Below are positions 49,083-61,148 of a stretch of DNA of 64,000 nt, piece by piece (the first letter of the stretch is position 1; every line of letters starts with the position of its first letter). This stretch comes from Argentina anserina (taxonomy: Eukaryota; Streptophyta; Magnoliopsida; Rosales; Rosaceae), in NCBI RefSeq assembly GCF_933775445.1, contig NC_065873.1, forward strand, positions 13,392,001 to 13,456,000, given 5' to 3'. The notes beneath the pieces were generated by a model. It was not told the origin of the DNA. It did no database searches and was given only the letters and a program-made list of their open reading frames with translations. Position numbers and translations under genes: made by a program.

Positions 49083-50300
49083 ATGCCAATGATACATTTT
49101 CATCTTGATACTTGTATAGAGAATGGAGAGGAATATCTTTGTGTTACCTCTAAGACAGCAGCCCAGCGCCACATCTTAGGGAAGATAAAGAGTCTCGGGA
49201 ATAGTTTGTATCTTACTTCCATTCGAATCTTTGAATCATATGCGATTGAACGCAAATTTTGTGATTCGGATTGTTATATGCTTTGGCATGCCCGTCTCGG
49301 GCACCTAGACGCAATATGATGATTAGAATTCTTAAGAATTCACATGGTCATCCATTTTTCATGTCCCAGAAGCGATTGGAGGACCACCTCACCCGTTCTC
49401 CACACTGTGAGACCGTGCCTATCCATGCCCTGCACGGTGTGGTCGAGCTTGCCCCTCTCGACAGCTCCATGGCATTCAGGCCGTCGGTGGCGGCATCCCC
49501 TCCTTCACAGGAGCTTGTGATGCATCCCGTGTTTTCTCAATGCCTCCACGGAAATCTTTGATGCTCATCGCTCATTTTACAAAGCTTGTTTTCTTGCTAA
49601 CTTTCAAGGAAGTCCCTCATTTGCTAAGGCTTCAACCGAGAACATTCTATTCTTACAAAGTATTTAATGTGACATTAGTGGACCATATCCAACCGAATGA
49701 GGACATTTTTCAGTATTTTTATGGTATAGGTTAAGAGCATCGACGCGTTGGTCACACGTCGCTTTGCTATCCACAAGGAATGCTACATTTGCTAAGTTTT
49801 CAGCTATGATCATCATACTAAGGGCTCACCACCCTTCACATCCTCTCAAATCTATTCGATTGGATACCGTTGAAGAGTTCACCTCCAATACCTTTGATTA
49901 TTTCGTTTTGCATGTCTACTGGGATCGTCGTTGAATATATTATTCATCATGTTCATTCACTGCACGATCTAGCAGAGCTCGGACTTCGTTATGGGTACTA
50001 ACCTGCCAATTTTTGCATGGGGATATGTAATGATGTTGCATGCAGCGACACTTATTCGTTTCAGACACTTTTCACTAATGCCCATTTGGTTAAGTTGTTA
50101 ATGTGCCTCTCTTATAGTAATCTTAATGGGTTTACATGAAACAATTAAGTATTTTGGTTGGTTATAATTTATGAATCACCAACACTTATCCGCTATTTCC
50201 AATCTACAACCGTGAATCTCTATCCTGCGATATTAGTAGACGGTCACTTTGATGAGACATACTTCCCGTCGTTAGGGGGAGATATGGAATGCTCACATTC
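49083..50300 (+). pseudogene. Copia pre-integrase and integrase remnant
   Basis: MLWHARLGHLDA with the following RILKNSHGHPF is the GAG-pre-integrase motif. Later frames give KSIRLDTVEEFTSNTFDYF (integrase core, with the conserved Asp) and HFDETYFPSLGGDME (post-integrase block). Stops and shifts occur throughout. Confidence 0.85.
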
Positions 50301-50959
50301 CGGTTTTAATGCCAAGAATTGACGTGGTGTGGCACTATGTCTCATTCAGATCTCGCACTACTCAAAGTGAGCAAATTTGCAACGCGTTATCGACCTCCAG
50401 AAAGTCAAAGATTCAATGCTCAATGACTTTACTGATATTGTGAAAGTGACGAGATCGCACATAAATGCTGTGATGTGCAGGTAAGGTTAGAACTCTCAGT
50501 ATATGGGAGAACTTCATATGACCTGGTCCTAGCACTGTTGGCACCATCCTTGACAGTGGGAAGGAAGCCAGCAATGACACCATTGTACACTGTAATGTTG
50601 TCGGCACCCGTGGTATTGCACCACAAAATAAGGGCGGCAAACGCAAAGATGGACTAGTAAGGGTCATAGCTTCGGTCTTGGCTCCTACCTAGATAAGGGG
50701 GAGACCATTATTCTCTGGAATCAAAAACCAAAAAGAAGCAAGGTGCGTAGGCACAAGTTTTTCGCCCATCATCAAGAGATATTCTCTAAACATGTGCATC
50801 AACTAAGTTTATGTGGGACGCTACAGACTCATTTTGTTGATGTTAGAGAAGAATATAAATCTCTCAAATTGATCGTATAAAAGCGCGCACGTGTGTGTAA
50901 TGGATTGATCTCCCAAGATTGATGATGTATTCGCTTATGTTCTTATTCCGTTGTAAAGT

Positions 50960-51350
50960 ATAAACGATGAGCAACTTAACCAAACCAAAGTGGAAAGAAT
51001 CAATACAGGCTGAACTAGACTTATTATATTAGTCATTGTTCGTAAGTGTAATGAGAAAGATAAAGTCATGCGATATTTGCAGGACTTATGGCGCAAAGAT
51101 TGTCTCATTATCCTAGTATTGACTACGATGAGTTATATTCTCTCATTATGTACATAATTGTTTTCCACTACTTGATCAGTAGTAGTGTCCATGGAAACTG
51201 ATTTGCAGCATATGATAGTGGTCATAGAATATCTGTAAAGGGATCTTGACACAGAGAGCTTATGAGAGTGCCCGAGAGACTTTAAATACCTCTAGACCAC
51301 GGAGAGCTTATGTAATCAGATTGCGACGTTTGAGATAAGGTAGTACAATC
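50960..51350 (+). pseudogene. Copia reverse transcriptase remnant
   Basis: Frames give KPKWKESIQAELD and AQRLSHYPSIDYDELYSLIM, conserved early blocks of Copia reverse transcriptase, followed by ISSSV and degraded sequence. The YVDD catalytic block is not found. Confidence 0.75.
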
Positions 51351-52531
51351 TGTTGCAACAACTTATACCCATATGTGTTCATATGAAAGCTAATTCTTGA
51401 TTCTCTATTCCATCTAAGTAAAGATGATGAAGACATTCAATGAGTTACGGATTCATATATGTTAGTGTTGTTGGGACACTATTGCTTTCATTATGATGTG
51501 ATCAACTATGCGCCTATGCATCGTCATTGGACTAGCATTGCTCTTTTGACATGGGTTTAGTTCTACACTTAATGAACCAACACAAAGCCTATCCACACCA
51601 ATGCCACCAGCAGCTCTAGCAACATCAACGTACGCCTTGGTGTAGCAGTCGACACTGGTAGCGTAGAGGATGCGTACGGTTCCGTCTCGGACCAAAATCA
51701 GTCCTATATTGGTCAATTCCCCCATTCCTTTGTGAAAGACACATTGAATGTGACAAATCAGAATTTGTCCAGTTTGGTAAGTCAACTTTAACAAGACCTA
51801 CATGGCAGCTCGCTCAATAAAATATGGTGAAATTAGTACCGTTGGAAAGGTCTATGTGTCTACTTTCCAGGGACACCAACCATTTGTTCATAGCGATCAT
51901 ATTGAGTGAGTTATGGCCGTTTTAGCAAAGTATGACAGTTCTATTTGGTTATTTGCAAGTCAATCAATTTCGACTGAGCACTGTGAACTGCTCTGATCGA
52001 ATTAGGTTGTGAGCTTTATGTCATTGAAAAGCCACGGGTGTCGGCTTTCCAGAACATTTTACGGTTCGCTGATACCTATTGTGACGAAGAAGTTATGGCC
52101 TTTTAAGTGAGTGAATGTCATTCTACCCGAGAATCTGATTTTCATTGCAAACTCTTGTTTTGAGTTGTTATGCAATCTTGTTTCCTAAGATCTAAGTTTG
52201 GCTATGTATAGCATGTATGATCTAAGGATATGTGGCAAGATTAATGATTAATCATTAGCCTAAGACTACTTTTAAGAAGCATGTAATGAACGTTGGATAC
52301 GTTATTCTTTGTACTCCATGATTATGACACTAATCAGGGGGAGTTGTTTCGTAGACTTCAGGTGGAGTTTACCTCACATAATGCTATCAAGTGTAGACGG
52401 TGTGTTGTGCTCATTTTCCCTTCAATCAAGCTTTTGCTTTTACCCAAGAGGTTTTTATTTTGCTTGACAAGGTTTTTACCGAGGCAACGATGTGTGCACC
52501 ATGCAACATAGGCATGCGACACAATGGGGAG

Positions 52532-52748
52532 TGTTCCATGAGAATTATTATTCTACCATTGTGTGTGTCTTAGCCTTATTAGGTTTCCTGTTAGAAATTG
52601 ATTCACATCTCTGTAATAAATTAGAACTCTGAAACCTACGGTATTGTGATTATGTAATGCCTATATATAGGCCCTATTATCAATCAATAAAGTGTTACGT
52701 TATGTTCCATTACGTTGTTATTATTCTCGTTTCGTTCCTCCTTCAACA
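52532..52748 (+). mobile_element. Copia 3' LTR
   Basis: It runs TGTTCCATGAGAATTATT ... CGTTCCTCCTTCAACA, 217 bp, preceded by a polypurine tract. It is the partner of 45984-46197. Confidence 0.88.
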
Positions 52749-54649
52749 GATCCCAAAATTTTAAGAGCTAATGAATGTCCCTCGCAATATTTGACCACAA
52801 GGCCAGCCATGGGGGAGTGCAACTAGTGCAATTACACAAGGCCCCCAGTCCGGCAAAGGCCCTAAAATGATATTTTAGCAAAAAACATTATAATAAATAC
52901 ATTTTAAAATCAATTTGGATGCATTAAACACTTTTTTCCAATTGGCGAGAGAGCTTATTTATTCTTGGCTAAGTTAGCAGACGTTTTGGGTTCAAAACCC
53001 ATCACAGGCTAACACTCACTTTAAAAAAAATCAGCCGGGGGTGATGACCAAATACTTTAACCTACCCATAATTCTTTTTTAATCGAGTGGATAGTGGTTG
53101 TCTTATGGGTTTTAAGTTGTACTTTTTTCTTCTTGTCGAAAAAAACCCACCCATAATTCTTTGAGAAAATTAGGAATAAACCCAATATTAGAGGCACCTT
53201 TTTAAACTAAACTCACACCCATTTGTTTATTAAATCTACACCCAAATTGAATATTCCAACCTTCCTTATAGGTTTTATTTCTATAATTAACATTTTTATT
53301 TTTCTTGGTTTCACTTTTTTACCCTTTAGGTTGAAAAAGAAAATCATCTCCATAAAAGTAGTTACAACTAATAATCAATTTTAAAATGCTCAATACCCAA
53401 GTAGGCTTACAATGTTGATTATAATCAAGTGCTTTATGGGTCGTCTCAGACCTTGAATTTCCTTAAATTTATCCTCATTTTATGTTACTGATATAAATAC
53501 ACACACACATATCTATATGCTCATTACATAACTATTTGATTAATACAAAATTTCAATTCTTAATTCTCTTATATATATGTAGTTTTTTTTTAAGAATCTC
53601 TTGAGGAATTTTCATACTTTCTCAACGAGGCCAATTGTTATTTCTTGCCTATATCTCCTAATGATAGTTGAGAAAGATACATAGAGAAAAGAAAAACTTT
53701 GAATTCGAAGATATGCTAAAGTGTTCCTCATCACAAGGTATTCATTTTTTTCTTAAATTATTTTTGTCTTCCTGTAGGTATATGTTCTTCATTTAATGTA
53801 TCTCTACAGTAAGACATCAATCTAAAACGTAACCTTTTGATAAGGTATTTAAAAACATATACAATTCAAGTATTTTACTTATGCTCATATTTTATGTAAT
53901 TTACCCAACTCCTAGAGATTAGGTATTTCATCAAACATCTTATATTACGTAGGTTTTTAGAAAAGTATGGTGGAGCCATACAATCCTCTATGTTAGGTAT
54001 GTTATCAGTATATATTTTACAAACTAATAACTTACCTATGAGGTAGAATAATTTTGAATTCAAGAGAGAAAGATTTAAGAAATTTCAATAAAGTAACAAT
54101 CAACTTATTTAAATTTAGAAAATACACTAAAAAATTGCATGATTGTAGCGATATCAATATATAGGTAGAAAATTAGGAACTCATAATTAAAATGTTAATA
54201 AAACGAGTTGTAATCATGGAATTCTTAAAGATTAATTTTTGTTAAAAAGAGGTAAATTAGCGTGAGTAATTATATGTGTTTATTCCTTCTTCCAATGGCA
54301 ATTCCTGTAATTTCAATAGAAAAAATGTATTATTATTAATCCTACATGACGGCCTAATTAATATGTTTTGTTGAATTTTGTAGGTGGGTTTAATTTAAAA
54401 TGTGTCTACAAAATTGGGTGTAGAACGAAATACCCCTAATTCTTTTCTTGTTAATTACCTATACAATTCTTAGTGGCTCCTACTAGAAAATATACATCAA
54501 GGTATGCTAGCTAATTTTATAAAAAGAGAAGAACATATGAATTGGTTCAACCTCAAAAAGGAGGTTTTAATACTTTCTTATTAAGAAACCACAAAATATA
54601 GCCAATAAAGACGCTAATTTAGAGCAAATTCTTAATGAATAATTAAACA

Positions 54650-54655
<6 letters not shown>

Positions 54656-54686
<31 letters not shown>
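54656..54686. repeat. TA/CA compound microsatellite
   Basis: A TA run passing directly into a CA run, next to the fold-back element. A second TA run lies on its other side (55017-55030). Confidence 0.8.
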
Positions 54687-54690
54687 AGCC

Positions 54691-55011
54691 GTTTCAGGTG
54701 CGGACGTCCGCACCTTATAGATTCGCCAATTCCGACAACCGGCGGTACACGACGAAGACGTGGATGGTGTCGGCTGTGCTCCCCCCTCCTGGTGCTCTTG
54801 TCTGTACCGACCGGAGCTATAGCGCCTTTACACGGTGACCAGAATCTCGAAATTTCTGGAAAATACAAGTTTCTCAGTACCGTGCGGAAATTTCGAGATT
54901 CCAGTTATCATAGGCCGACGCTGCAGCTCCGGCCGGCACAAGGAGCATCGGGAGGGGGAGCACGGCCGACACCATCCGCGCTGCCCGTCACCGGAATTGG
55001 CACCTGAAAAC
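54691..55011. repeat. Fold-back (long inverted repeat) element
   Basis: The two halves are imperfect reverse complements over most of their length. GTTTCAGGTGC pairs with GCACCTGAAAAC at the ends, GGTGTCGGCTGTGCTCCCCC with GGGGGAGCACGGCCGACACC, and GAATCTCGAAATTTC with GAAATTTCGAGATTC near the centre. The left end also has a perfect 18-bp palindrome (54697-54714). TA-rich tracts flank it. It has the form of a MITE and, if transcribed, would make a hairpin. Confidence 0.8.
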
Positions 55012-56904
55012 TTTTCTATATATATATATATTATTATTTTTTTATGTAAGCTCCATTTTAAATTTCGCACTAGCCCCTTAAATATATAGGACCGGCCCAG
55101 TTTGACCAAAGAACGGGACAAATGGATATAATCATCTGGGATTGTATCAGCGTGAAAGGCTTTCCGACTGAGAAGTTGACAACATTTATCTCTTGTTTGC
55201 GGGGGAGGCGTATATATTAAACTCACCCCATACTGAACCAGCAACCGATGATTTCTAGTTGTAATGATGATTCTGCTCCAGTTACCAAGCCAGTCTGCCT
55301 TTCCTACTAAGGTTTCCAGTTGGACCAGCTGATCTACATCATTAAGAATAAGCAGGACCCTTTCATTCTTTAAACTCTTCTTAATCATACTTGTTTCCAT
55401 AAGAACATCAGATACTTGCACAAATTTATCCTTGAAGATAAGTGAAAGCAGCTGGTTTTGCATACGAACAGGACCCTGTTTCTTATGAACTTCTCGGACA
55501 TTTGCAAGAAAGCAGCTAACTTAGAAATTATGGGAAACTCTCTCATAGACCAATCTAGCAAGTGTCGTCTTACCGATCCCATCCCCACCATCTATTCCTA
55601 AAAGGCGAGCATCTTCAGCCTCCGGTTCTAAGACCGCTATAAAATTCCTTAGCTGACTATCCCTCCCAACCAACTTCTCTGTAGAACCTGACAACGTGAG
55701 AGTTGGATATAGTTCACTCTGCATTAGTTCCACTATTCCATCGATAAGCTCTGCCTCCAAGCCATAATCTTTTGAAGTCCACCCAACAAAATTAGTTAGT
55801 GTTGTTAAGGCATCTCTCCAAAGGTGCACCTTTGGTAAATCTTCCTTAATCCTTAGCTCATGCTTTTTAAACGTTTCTGCAAAAGTTCCCAGTTGATATC
55901 GGACATGGAAGGGATCCACATCATAGAAAACAGGGAAAACTGCCTTCCTAGCTTGCATGCATTCAAGAATCTTTAACAGTTCATCCAAGCACCAGGTGGA
56001 TGAAGCAAAGTTTGGTGACATGACAATGATCGCAGTCTTTGAATCTTCTATTGCAGTAAGGAGCTTTTCAGATATAGGCATCCCTCTTTCAGGAACTTCA
56101 TCATCCTTGAAAACCATTAAGTTGTGCCACCGCAGTTTCTGGTATAAACGCTCTGTAAAACCCTCACGAGTGTCCTTACCCCTGAAAGTCAGAAACACAT
56201 CGTATCTGCGTGGTGGAGTAAACGTGAAGGCCATGAAGTGGTTTCACTGTTTCAGTATACCTGTTTCCCAATCCCAACACTTGATCATTAACAATAAATA
56301 CAGGCAACTTCCAAGTTAATCAAGACAGGAGCTTGATTCATAAGGTTGATATAGTTGAACGACAACATAGTACATACTAACCTAGGGTCAAAACAGTCAA
56401 CGAAATTATGGTCATTGATTTGGGCCACACCCCACACGTTATGTATTATCAGCGTTTGTATTTGTGAAAGCAAGAAGTAATATCTACAGCACAGTAATCT
56501 ACTTATCTGCATTACCCGTACATCTGTAGTAGATACGATTAGCCATGGACGAGTAAAAGAGCAATGAAGTCCGTCGAAGCATTTTTCCATGGGATGTTCA
56601 TACTATTTTCAAAGCATCCGGCAAGGAGATGCATACAGAATCGACGATCAAAATAGGGGCACAATTGTGTGACTGAACCAAAATCTTGCATTATGCGCAA
56701 CAAGTAATAGTTGAACCACTACAAAGCACTCCTGTGGTACAGCAAGATTCTGGAGTTTCTAACAGAGCAGAAATCAGAAGACTAGGGAGACGTCACGAGA
56801 AAGGGGAAAAAACCTCCGAAACAACACTAAGAACTACAAAATGCAGGAGTTCAATAGAACAAAGTACAACAGTACAACAACAGCAAACTGCTAAAATAAA
56901 TGAT

Positions 56905-59212
56905 TCACTTATGCTTCCCGCAAACACAGTTCTCAGTACCTACATCAGCTGCAATACAAGGAGGCTGAACTTTCCCGTCCTTGTACCAGGTTGAGCGTTT
57001 TTCAACTAGTTCGTTTAAGAAATAGTCCAATTTATCAATGTTCACACTTGGCATCACCACAACATGTGCAATGTTTCCTTGACAAGCCAACTGCCACCTA
57101 CGAACGAACTCCTCATCTTGAGGCCGCTCAAATACAACTGTGCTACTTAGTTCATTCAGCATGGCACTGATCCCAGCATCACGTAGACGGTCCTTCAAGT
57201 AGTGAGCATTTCTAAGACACTTCTGAACTTCTTTTTGGAATCCTTTGTAACCTTTTCTGTTGAGGGTGTACCATAGGAAAATGGGAGCATGGCCATTCCT
57301 GCTTCCCATGATTGTCGCATCCCTTGAAGCAAGGTATTCTACGTTATTTGAAAGGGCATTTATGTGCTCCAACCTTGTTATCTGAACACCACAAGGCATC
57401 GGACATCCTACAAACTTGTGACCAGAAACGCTCACACTTCCAATGGGCTTCTTAAAAGAAACTTTTGGTGCCTGCTCACAACCATACATAATGAGCAACG
57501 GAAGAAAGCAACCCAGAACAGAAATTTGTGCATAATAGTAAGGAATCAGCAGAAAATACTTTGAGCTGCTCCTGACAATCAAAATAATTTCCACTACCCC
57601 ATCCTGATCTGTCACCTACCACTTAAACCAGCTAAACATCTAGGCTAGCCCAAATCTTTCTCGCCTAACAGAGTGGGGGTAAAATTTCCACATTTATTCA
57701 CTACAGGATCCACTGATGCATGCTCAATGATAATTTTAGAACGATCCATGCGCATGCATTGTCTATACTCATTGACTTTACTATCCCATCAAAGATTGCA
57801 TTATCATTCATATAATGGCACTCTGACAACCATGCCTTATTTAGTCTAGCTGCTAGCAACACCTAAATCTTATAAGAATACCCTCCCTCAGGATCAAGTC
57901 CCAACTATGGAACCGAAAAGGTTTACACACTAAAAGTCTGACTCTTTTACCTTCAACTGGCAAAACTATTATCAAAAGTTCAGGACCAAAACCCAAATAT
58001 GGAACAAAAATAGTTAAACGAGGCAAACCAAGAAAATAGATGACATACAAGTTTGACAAAAGGCATCATGAGTCCAAATAAAGCTCCATCACAGTGAATA
58101 TAGAACCGATCATGATTGAACCCACATTCTTCAAGAGTCTTTATGACAAGATCCAGATCATCCACAGCTCCTTTAACCGTTGTTCCTGCGAATCGCAACA
58201 CAAGCAACTCAACTCACTAACCCAACAACCAAAAACAAAACAAAGCAGGATATTAAACTTGCATTTGCCTCAACTCTTACAAACTTACCTATGTTAACAT
58301 TAATGATAGCCGGTTTGTCCTTGTTCTCAAGAAGCTTAGCTCTAAAATCGGCGCAATCAATCTCACCAGACATCAGTGTATCAACCTTCACGCAGTCCAT
58401 TCTATACATTCTTGCTGCTTTAAATATCGAATAATGCGTGTCCCTCGAAGCATACAGAATCCCATCGGGAAGCACTTCTCTCCTGCAACAACCAAATCAA
58501 CCACACACACACAACTCTTTAGTTGTATCCCCATAAACTACCTCAATTATTCATCTGTTTCTAAAAAACTATACTCACCCAACTAAAATCCCATGGAGAT
58601 TTCCTTCGGTACCGCAATTGGTAATGTAGCCCCAGTACTCATTCTTCTCAATCTCCCACAACCTAGCAAACCAATCAAGCACTCCCACCTCAAACTGCCT
58701 CGAATGGACTCCATAGTTGCTCTCGATGAACGGATCGCCGAGGTTGTTAATGGAGAAATGCTGCAGCTGACTCAGAGCCCCATAGTCGAAATCCAAATTA
58801 TAAGGATAACCTGCATTACATTACAAACAATCATCAATCGAAAATTTCAACTAAATATCCGGATTGAAACCAAACGGCGACGTTTTGGGTTTTAACCTAA
58901 GTGGTACTTGGTGCGCTCCATCAGGGTCTTGCGGTAGCGAGCGAGGACGCTGGCCATGTACGCGTCCTTGTCGCCGGTGAACTCGTCGTTGACGTCGGGC
59001 TCGGTGACGGCGAGGCAGGTGGTGTGGACGTTGCGGCCGAGGACGATCTCGCGCTGCTTTTTTGGGGGATCGGCGGCGGCGACCTTGCCGACGAGATCGC
59101 CGTTGGCGGTGGTGACGACGGGAGGGAGAGGCTCGGCGACGACGGCGGTGGGGTCGAAGTGGTCGGAGAGAATGTCGACCATGCCGTGAAGAACCCCGTT
59201 GTCAATCTCCAT
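56905..59212 (-). CDS. SDC: Serine decarboxylase (PLP-dependent)
   Basis: Five exons (59212-58897, 58810-58579, 58482-58289, 58185-58049, 57471-56905) join in frame to 481 residues, the usual length of plant serine decarboxylase. The enzyme converts serine to ethanolamine for choline and phosphatidylethanolamine synthesis, using pyridoxal phosphate. Visible group II decarboxylase motifs are [39 protein letters not shown] (the cofactor-binding Asp) and [18 protein letters not shown], with K312 as the expected Schiff-base lysine. The start at 59212 gives the family-typical variable N-terminus before EPLPPVV. The C-terminus is Cys-rich ([19 protein letters not shown]). All splice sites are GT-AG. 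It lies 0.67 kb upstream of the TIR-NBS-LRR pseudogene on the same strand. Confidence 0.95.
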
Positions 59213-59795
59213 GAACTTTTGCTCTTGGAAAACTTCAGAGGGAGATTGAGAGAGAGAAGGGTTGGAGAGAATCAGGAAAGGGGGAGTGTCTGGGTATTTA
59301 CAGTGTGGATATTTTTAAGCTGGGATTAACACGTACTCGTTACAATAAGTCAAATATCCACGTCTACTTTTCTTTATTTATTTTTTATCATATTGATCTT
59401 CTTGTGTGTTGTTGATAATGAGGAGAGAAATTGATTAATTCTTGATTGATTATCAATAATTAAAATTATCTGATTTCTCTTATCGACACTTCAGTCATCG
59501 TGAAATGAGTACGAGATGCGCTAATCGTGTATTGAGACTTGTTTGTCACTAGTCAGATTCTGTTTGAAACCCTTTTTTTTTTTTGAAGCATGTATTAATA
59601 AATTTTGATCTCAAAAGTTACAAAACTTTAGAATTTAGATACAATTCATAAAAAATTAGGATCATTTAAAAGTTCTCAAACATGACTAAAAACTACATCC
59701 ATGAAACTAAGAGCGATCAAGAAAACTAAGTGTTAACCACTTGATAACTCTAATAACTCAACCCAACTCAAGCTTAATAAAAAAACATATACAGC
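59213..59795. other. Serine decarboxylase leader, promoter and AT-rich spacer
   Basis: 59213-59330 is probably the 5' leader, with a GA-rich minus-strand context. The rest is AT-rich without recognised elements apart from a T-run at about 59572. Confidence 0.4.
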
Positions 59796-59970
59796 CAATG
59801 GCGGAACTCCTTTAGGGCCAGAAGGGGCTGTGACCTCCGATGTAATCAAATTTCTTCATTAAACAATGTATAATTACTATAAAAGTCTATAATTCATATA
59901 CTTTGGCCCCCTCAAAAATCTTATAATTCTTTTTGGCCCCTTCATTATTTATCTTCGGGTTTCGTCACTG
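59796..59970. mobile_element. hAT-type MITE with 8-bp target duplication
   Basis: TATACAGC lies on both sides (59788-59795 and 59971-59978). The ends CAATGGCGGAAC and, inverted, CAGTGACGAAAC form imperfect terminal repeats. The interior repeats GGCCCC words and is AT-rich between them. At 175 bp it is too short to code for anything. Confidence 0.78.
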
Positions 59971-60098
59971 TATACAGCCCACCTACATCTCGCTGACAAG
60001 CCTAGCTAACACAATCATGTTAGCGAAGGCTGCAGCGAGGTCAACAAGCCCCGAACTAGACAAACATCTCCAACCCCTTACAATAAACCTAATGCTTA

Positions 60099-61148
60099 GA
60101 GCATTCGCACCGGCGAGCAGTGGAGGAGCTGGTGCTCGAGCAGCGACGGGGATCGATCGATTTGTTTGAGCAAACCGATTTTCGATCTCGCACCGGACGA
60201 GAGGTGCTCGCCCAGTCAACCGAAATGGTTTGCTCGCCCCTCCGTTCGAGTAAAATTTGCTCCGGCGATTGCTCGACCGCCTAGCAGACCTACGACACGT
60301 GGGTGACGTCTGACGCGAGTTATTTTTTATGTTTGGCACATGCAATGCACGCACCAGTAAAAGATAAAAAAATTAACAAGCCAATGAATGGCTGACACGT
60401 GGCTTACCGAATGGGCCAACAGTATAATAGATCTGGGTCTTCTATTTTGAATTAGAAATTTCGATCTAACGGTCAGAATTAATAGGCAACGGTTACTATT
60501 TGATCAGAACGGATATAAACTCAAAAAATAGTTAAAAAATCCCAAAATTTTACAAACTCTCCCAAAAATTTGCCTATAAATACTACTTCAATATTTGATC
60601 AACTCACACCAATTTATGCACAACAAATTTCACATCTTCCTCCATCTCCTATCTCATTTCGTTTAGCATTTTTTTCCAAAATAATGGGCACTCATTGGCT
60701 TCCTTTCGAAGATTTACAAATGTGCATTTCTTTTGTCTGTCATAGCATTGATTAATATGACGGTAACAAACAAAAGAGGGACAAATTGTGGGAGACAATT
60801 CATGCCGATTATATGCAAAATTGGGTGCTAGCACCAGGTGAGAAACCTCTGAAGGAGCCGAGGACCCGAATCGCGCTTGCTTCTCACTACAAAAAGTTCA
60901 AGCTACTCTTGCAAAAATGGGGCGAATGTTTGGCGGTGTCACGACAACGTATAGCTAGCGGCACTTCGCTAATGGATGAAGTAAGTACATTGTTTTATCA
61001 TATATTATCATTTTTATTTGATTATATGAATTAAATTATGTAATTTATATCTAATTTTTTAAAATATGTAGAATTTTTTACATTATTTATTTTAATATAT
61101 CTAATTTTTTTACATTATTTGTTTTATCTAATTTGTTTAAATATGTAG
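60099..61148 (+). mobile_element. PIF/Harbinger element, 5' part with ORF1 relic
   Basis: The terminus GAGCATTCGCACCGGCGAGC follows TTA, the target site of PIF/Harbinger elements. Downstream frames give THWLPFEDLQMCISFV and, after a stop, KRDKLWETIHADYMQNW and QKWGECLAVSRQRIASGTS, matching the Myb/SANT-like ORF1 protein of plant Harbinger elements. The element is cut at 61149 by an LTR, and no transposase is present in the window. Confidence 0.72.

Larger units (their letters stand above)
45984..52748 (+). mobile_element. Degenerate full-length Copia element
   Basis: It comprises a 5' LTR, a long non-coding leader (46198-49080; 47140-47594 is the inverse of 1-455), pol remains (49083-51350), a polypurine tract (CAATGGGGAG, 52522-52531) and a 3' LTR. 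It sits inside the NB-ARC region of the TIR-NBS-LRR pseudogene. The 5-bp flanks (AATCA and GATCC) do not match, so the target duplication has decayed or the ends are rearranged. Confidence 0.85.
52798..55100. mobile_element. Non-autonomous hAT element with perfect 8-bp target duplication
   Basis: TTTGACCA flanks both ends (52790-52797 and 55101-55108). The left terminus CAAGGCCAGCC and the inverted right terminus CTGGGCCGGTCC are imperfect terminal repeats of the CAGGGCCGGCC hAT type. GGGCAACTAGTGCAATTACA-like subterminal sequence is also typical. No transposase frame is readable in 2303 bp. It interrupts the NB-ARC region, and removing it with one copy of the duplication restores the frame. 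It contains a nested fold-back element at 54691-55011. Confidence 0.85.
45200..56234 (-). pseudogene. TIR-NBS-LRR resistance gene, split by hAT and Copia insertions
   Basis: From 56234 the minus strand encodes TIR (YDVFLTFRGKDTREGFTERL, CLDEL with E85), then directly NB-ARC (GGDGIGKTTLARLVYERVS). A single in-frame stop lies at 55523-55521, after which the frame continues FLANVREVHKKQG, RVLLILNDVDQL, WSRIIITTRNHRLL. At 55100 a hAT interrupts; beyond it the frame resumes YCEGHSLALKILG (52790-52749). A Copia then interrupts (52748-45984), followed by VLKLGYDGLSEKEKK, a one-base insertion, a stop, EMHDLIQRLAFEIV, SRLWRQEDIMKVL, an intron (about 45558-45463) and an LRR start NPEAFAMMRRLRYLKIHNLR. 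The usual intron between the TIR and NB-ARC exons is absent. The LRR is truncated near a Gypsy LTR. It would have been a cytoplasmic immune receptor and is now non-functional. Confidence 0.85.

Noticed and set aside
50413..50667. Minus-strand frames that looked like a captured host gene
   Set aside because: The plus strand reads as the ordinary Copia spacer between integrase and reverse transcriptase (VKVTRSHI, then TVGRKPA-type words).
58901..59329. Open frame of about 140 codons antisense to serine decarboxylase exon 1
   Set aside because: It is a by-product of the GC-rich first exon; the minus-strand gene has full family motifs.
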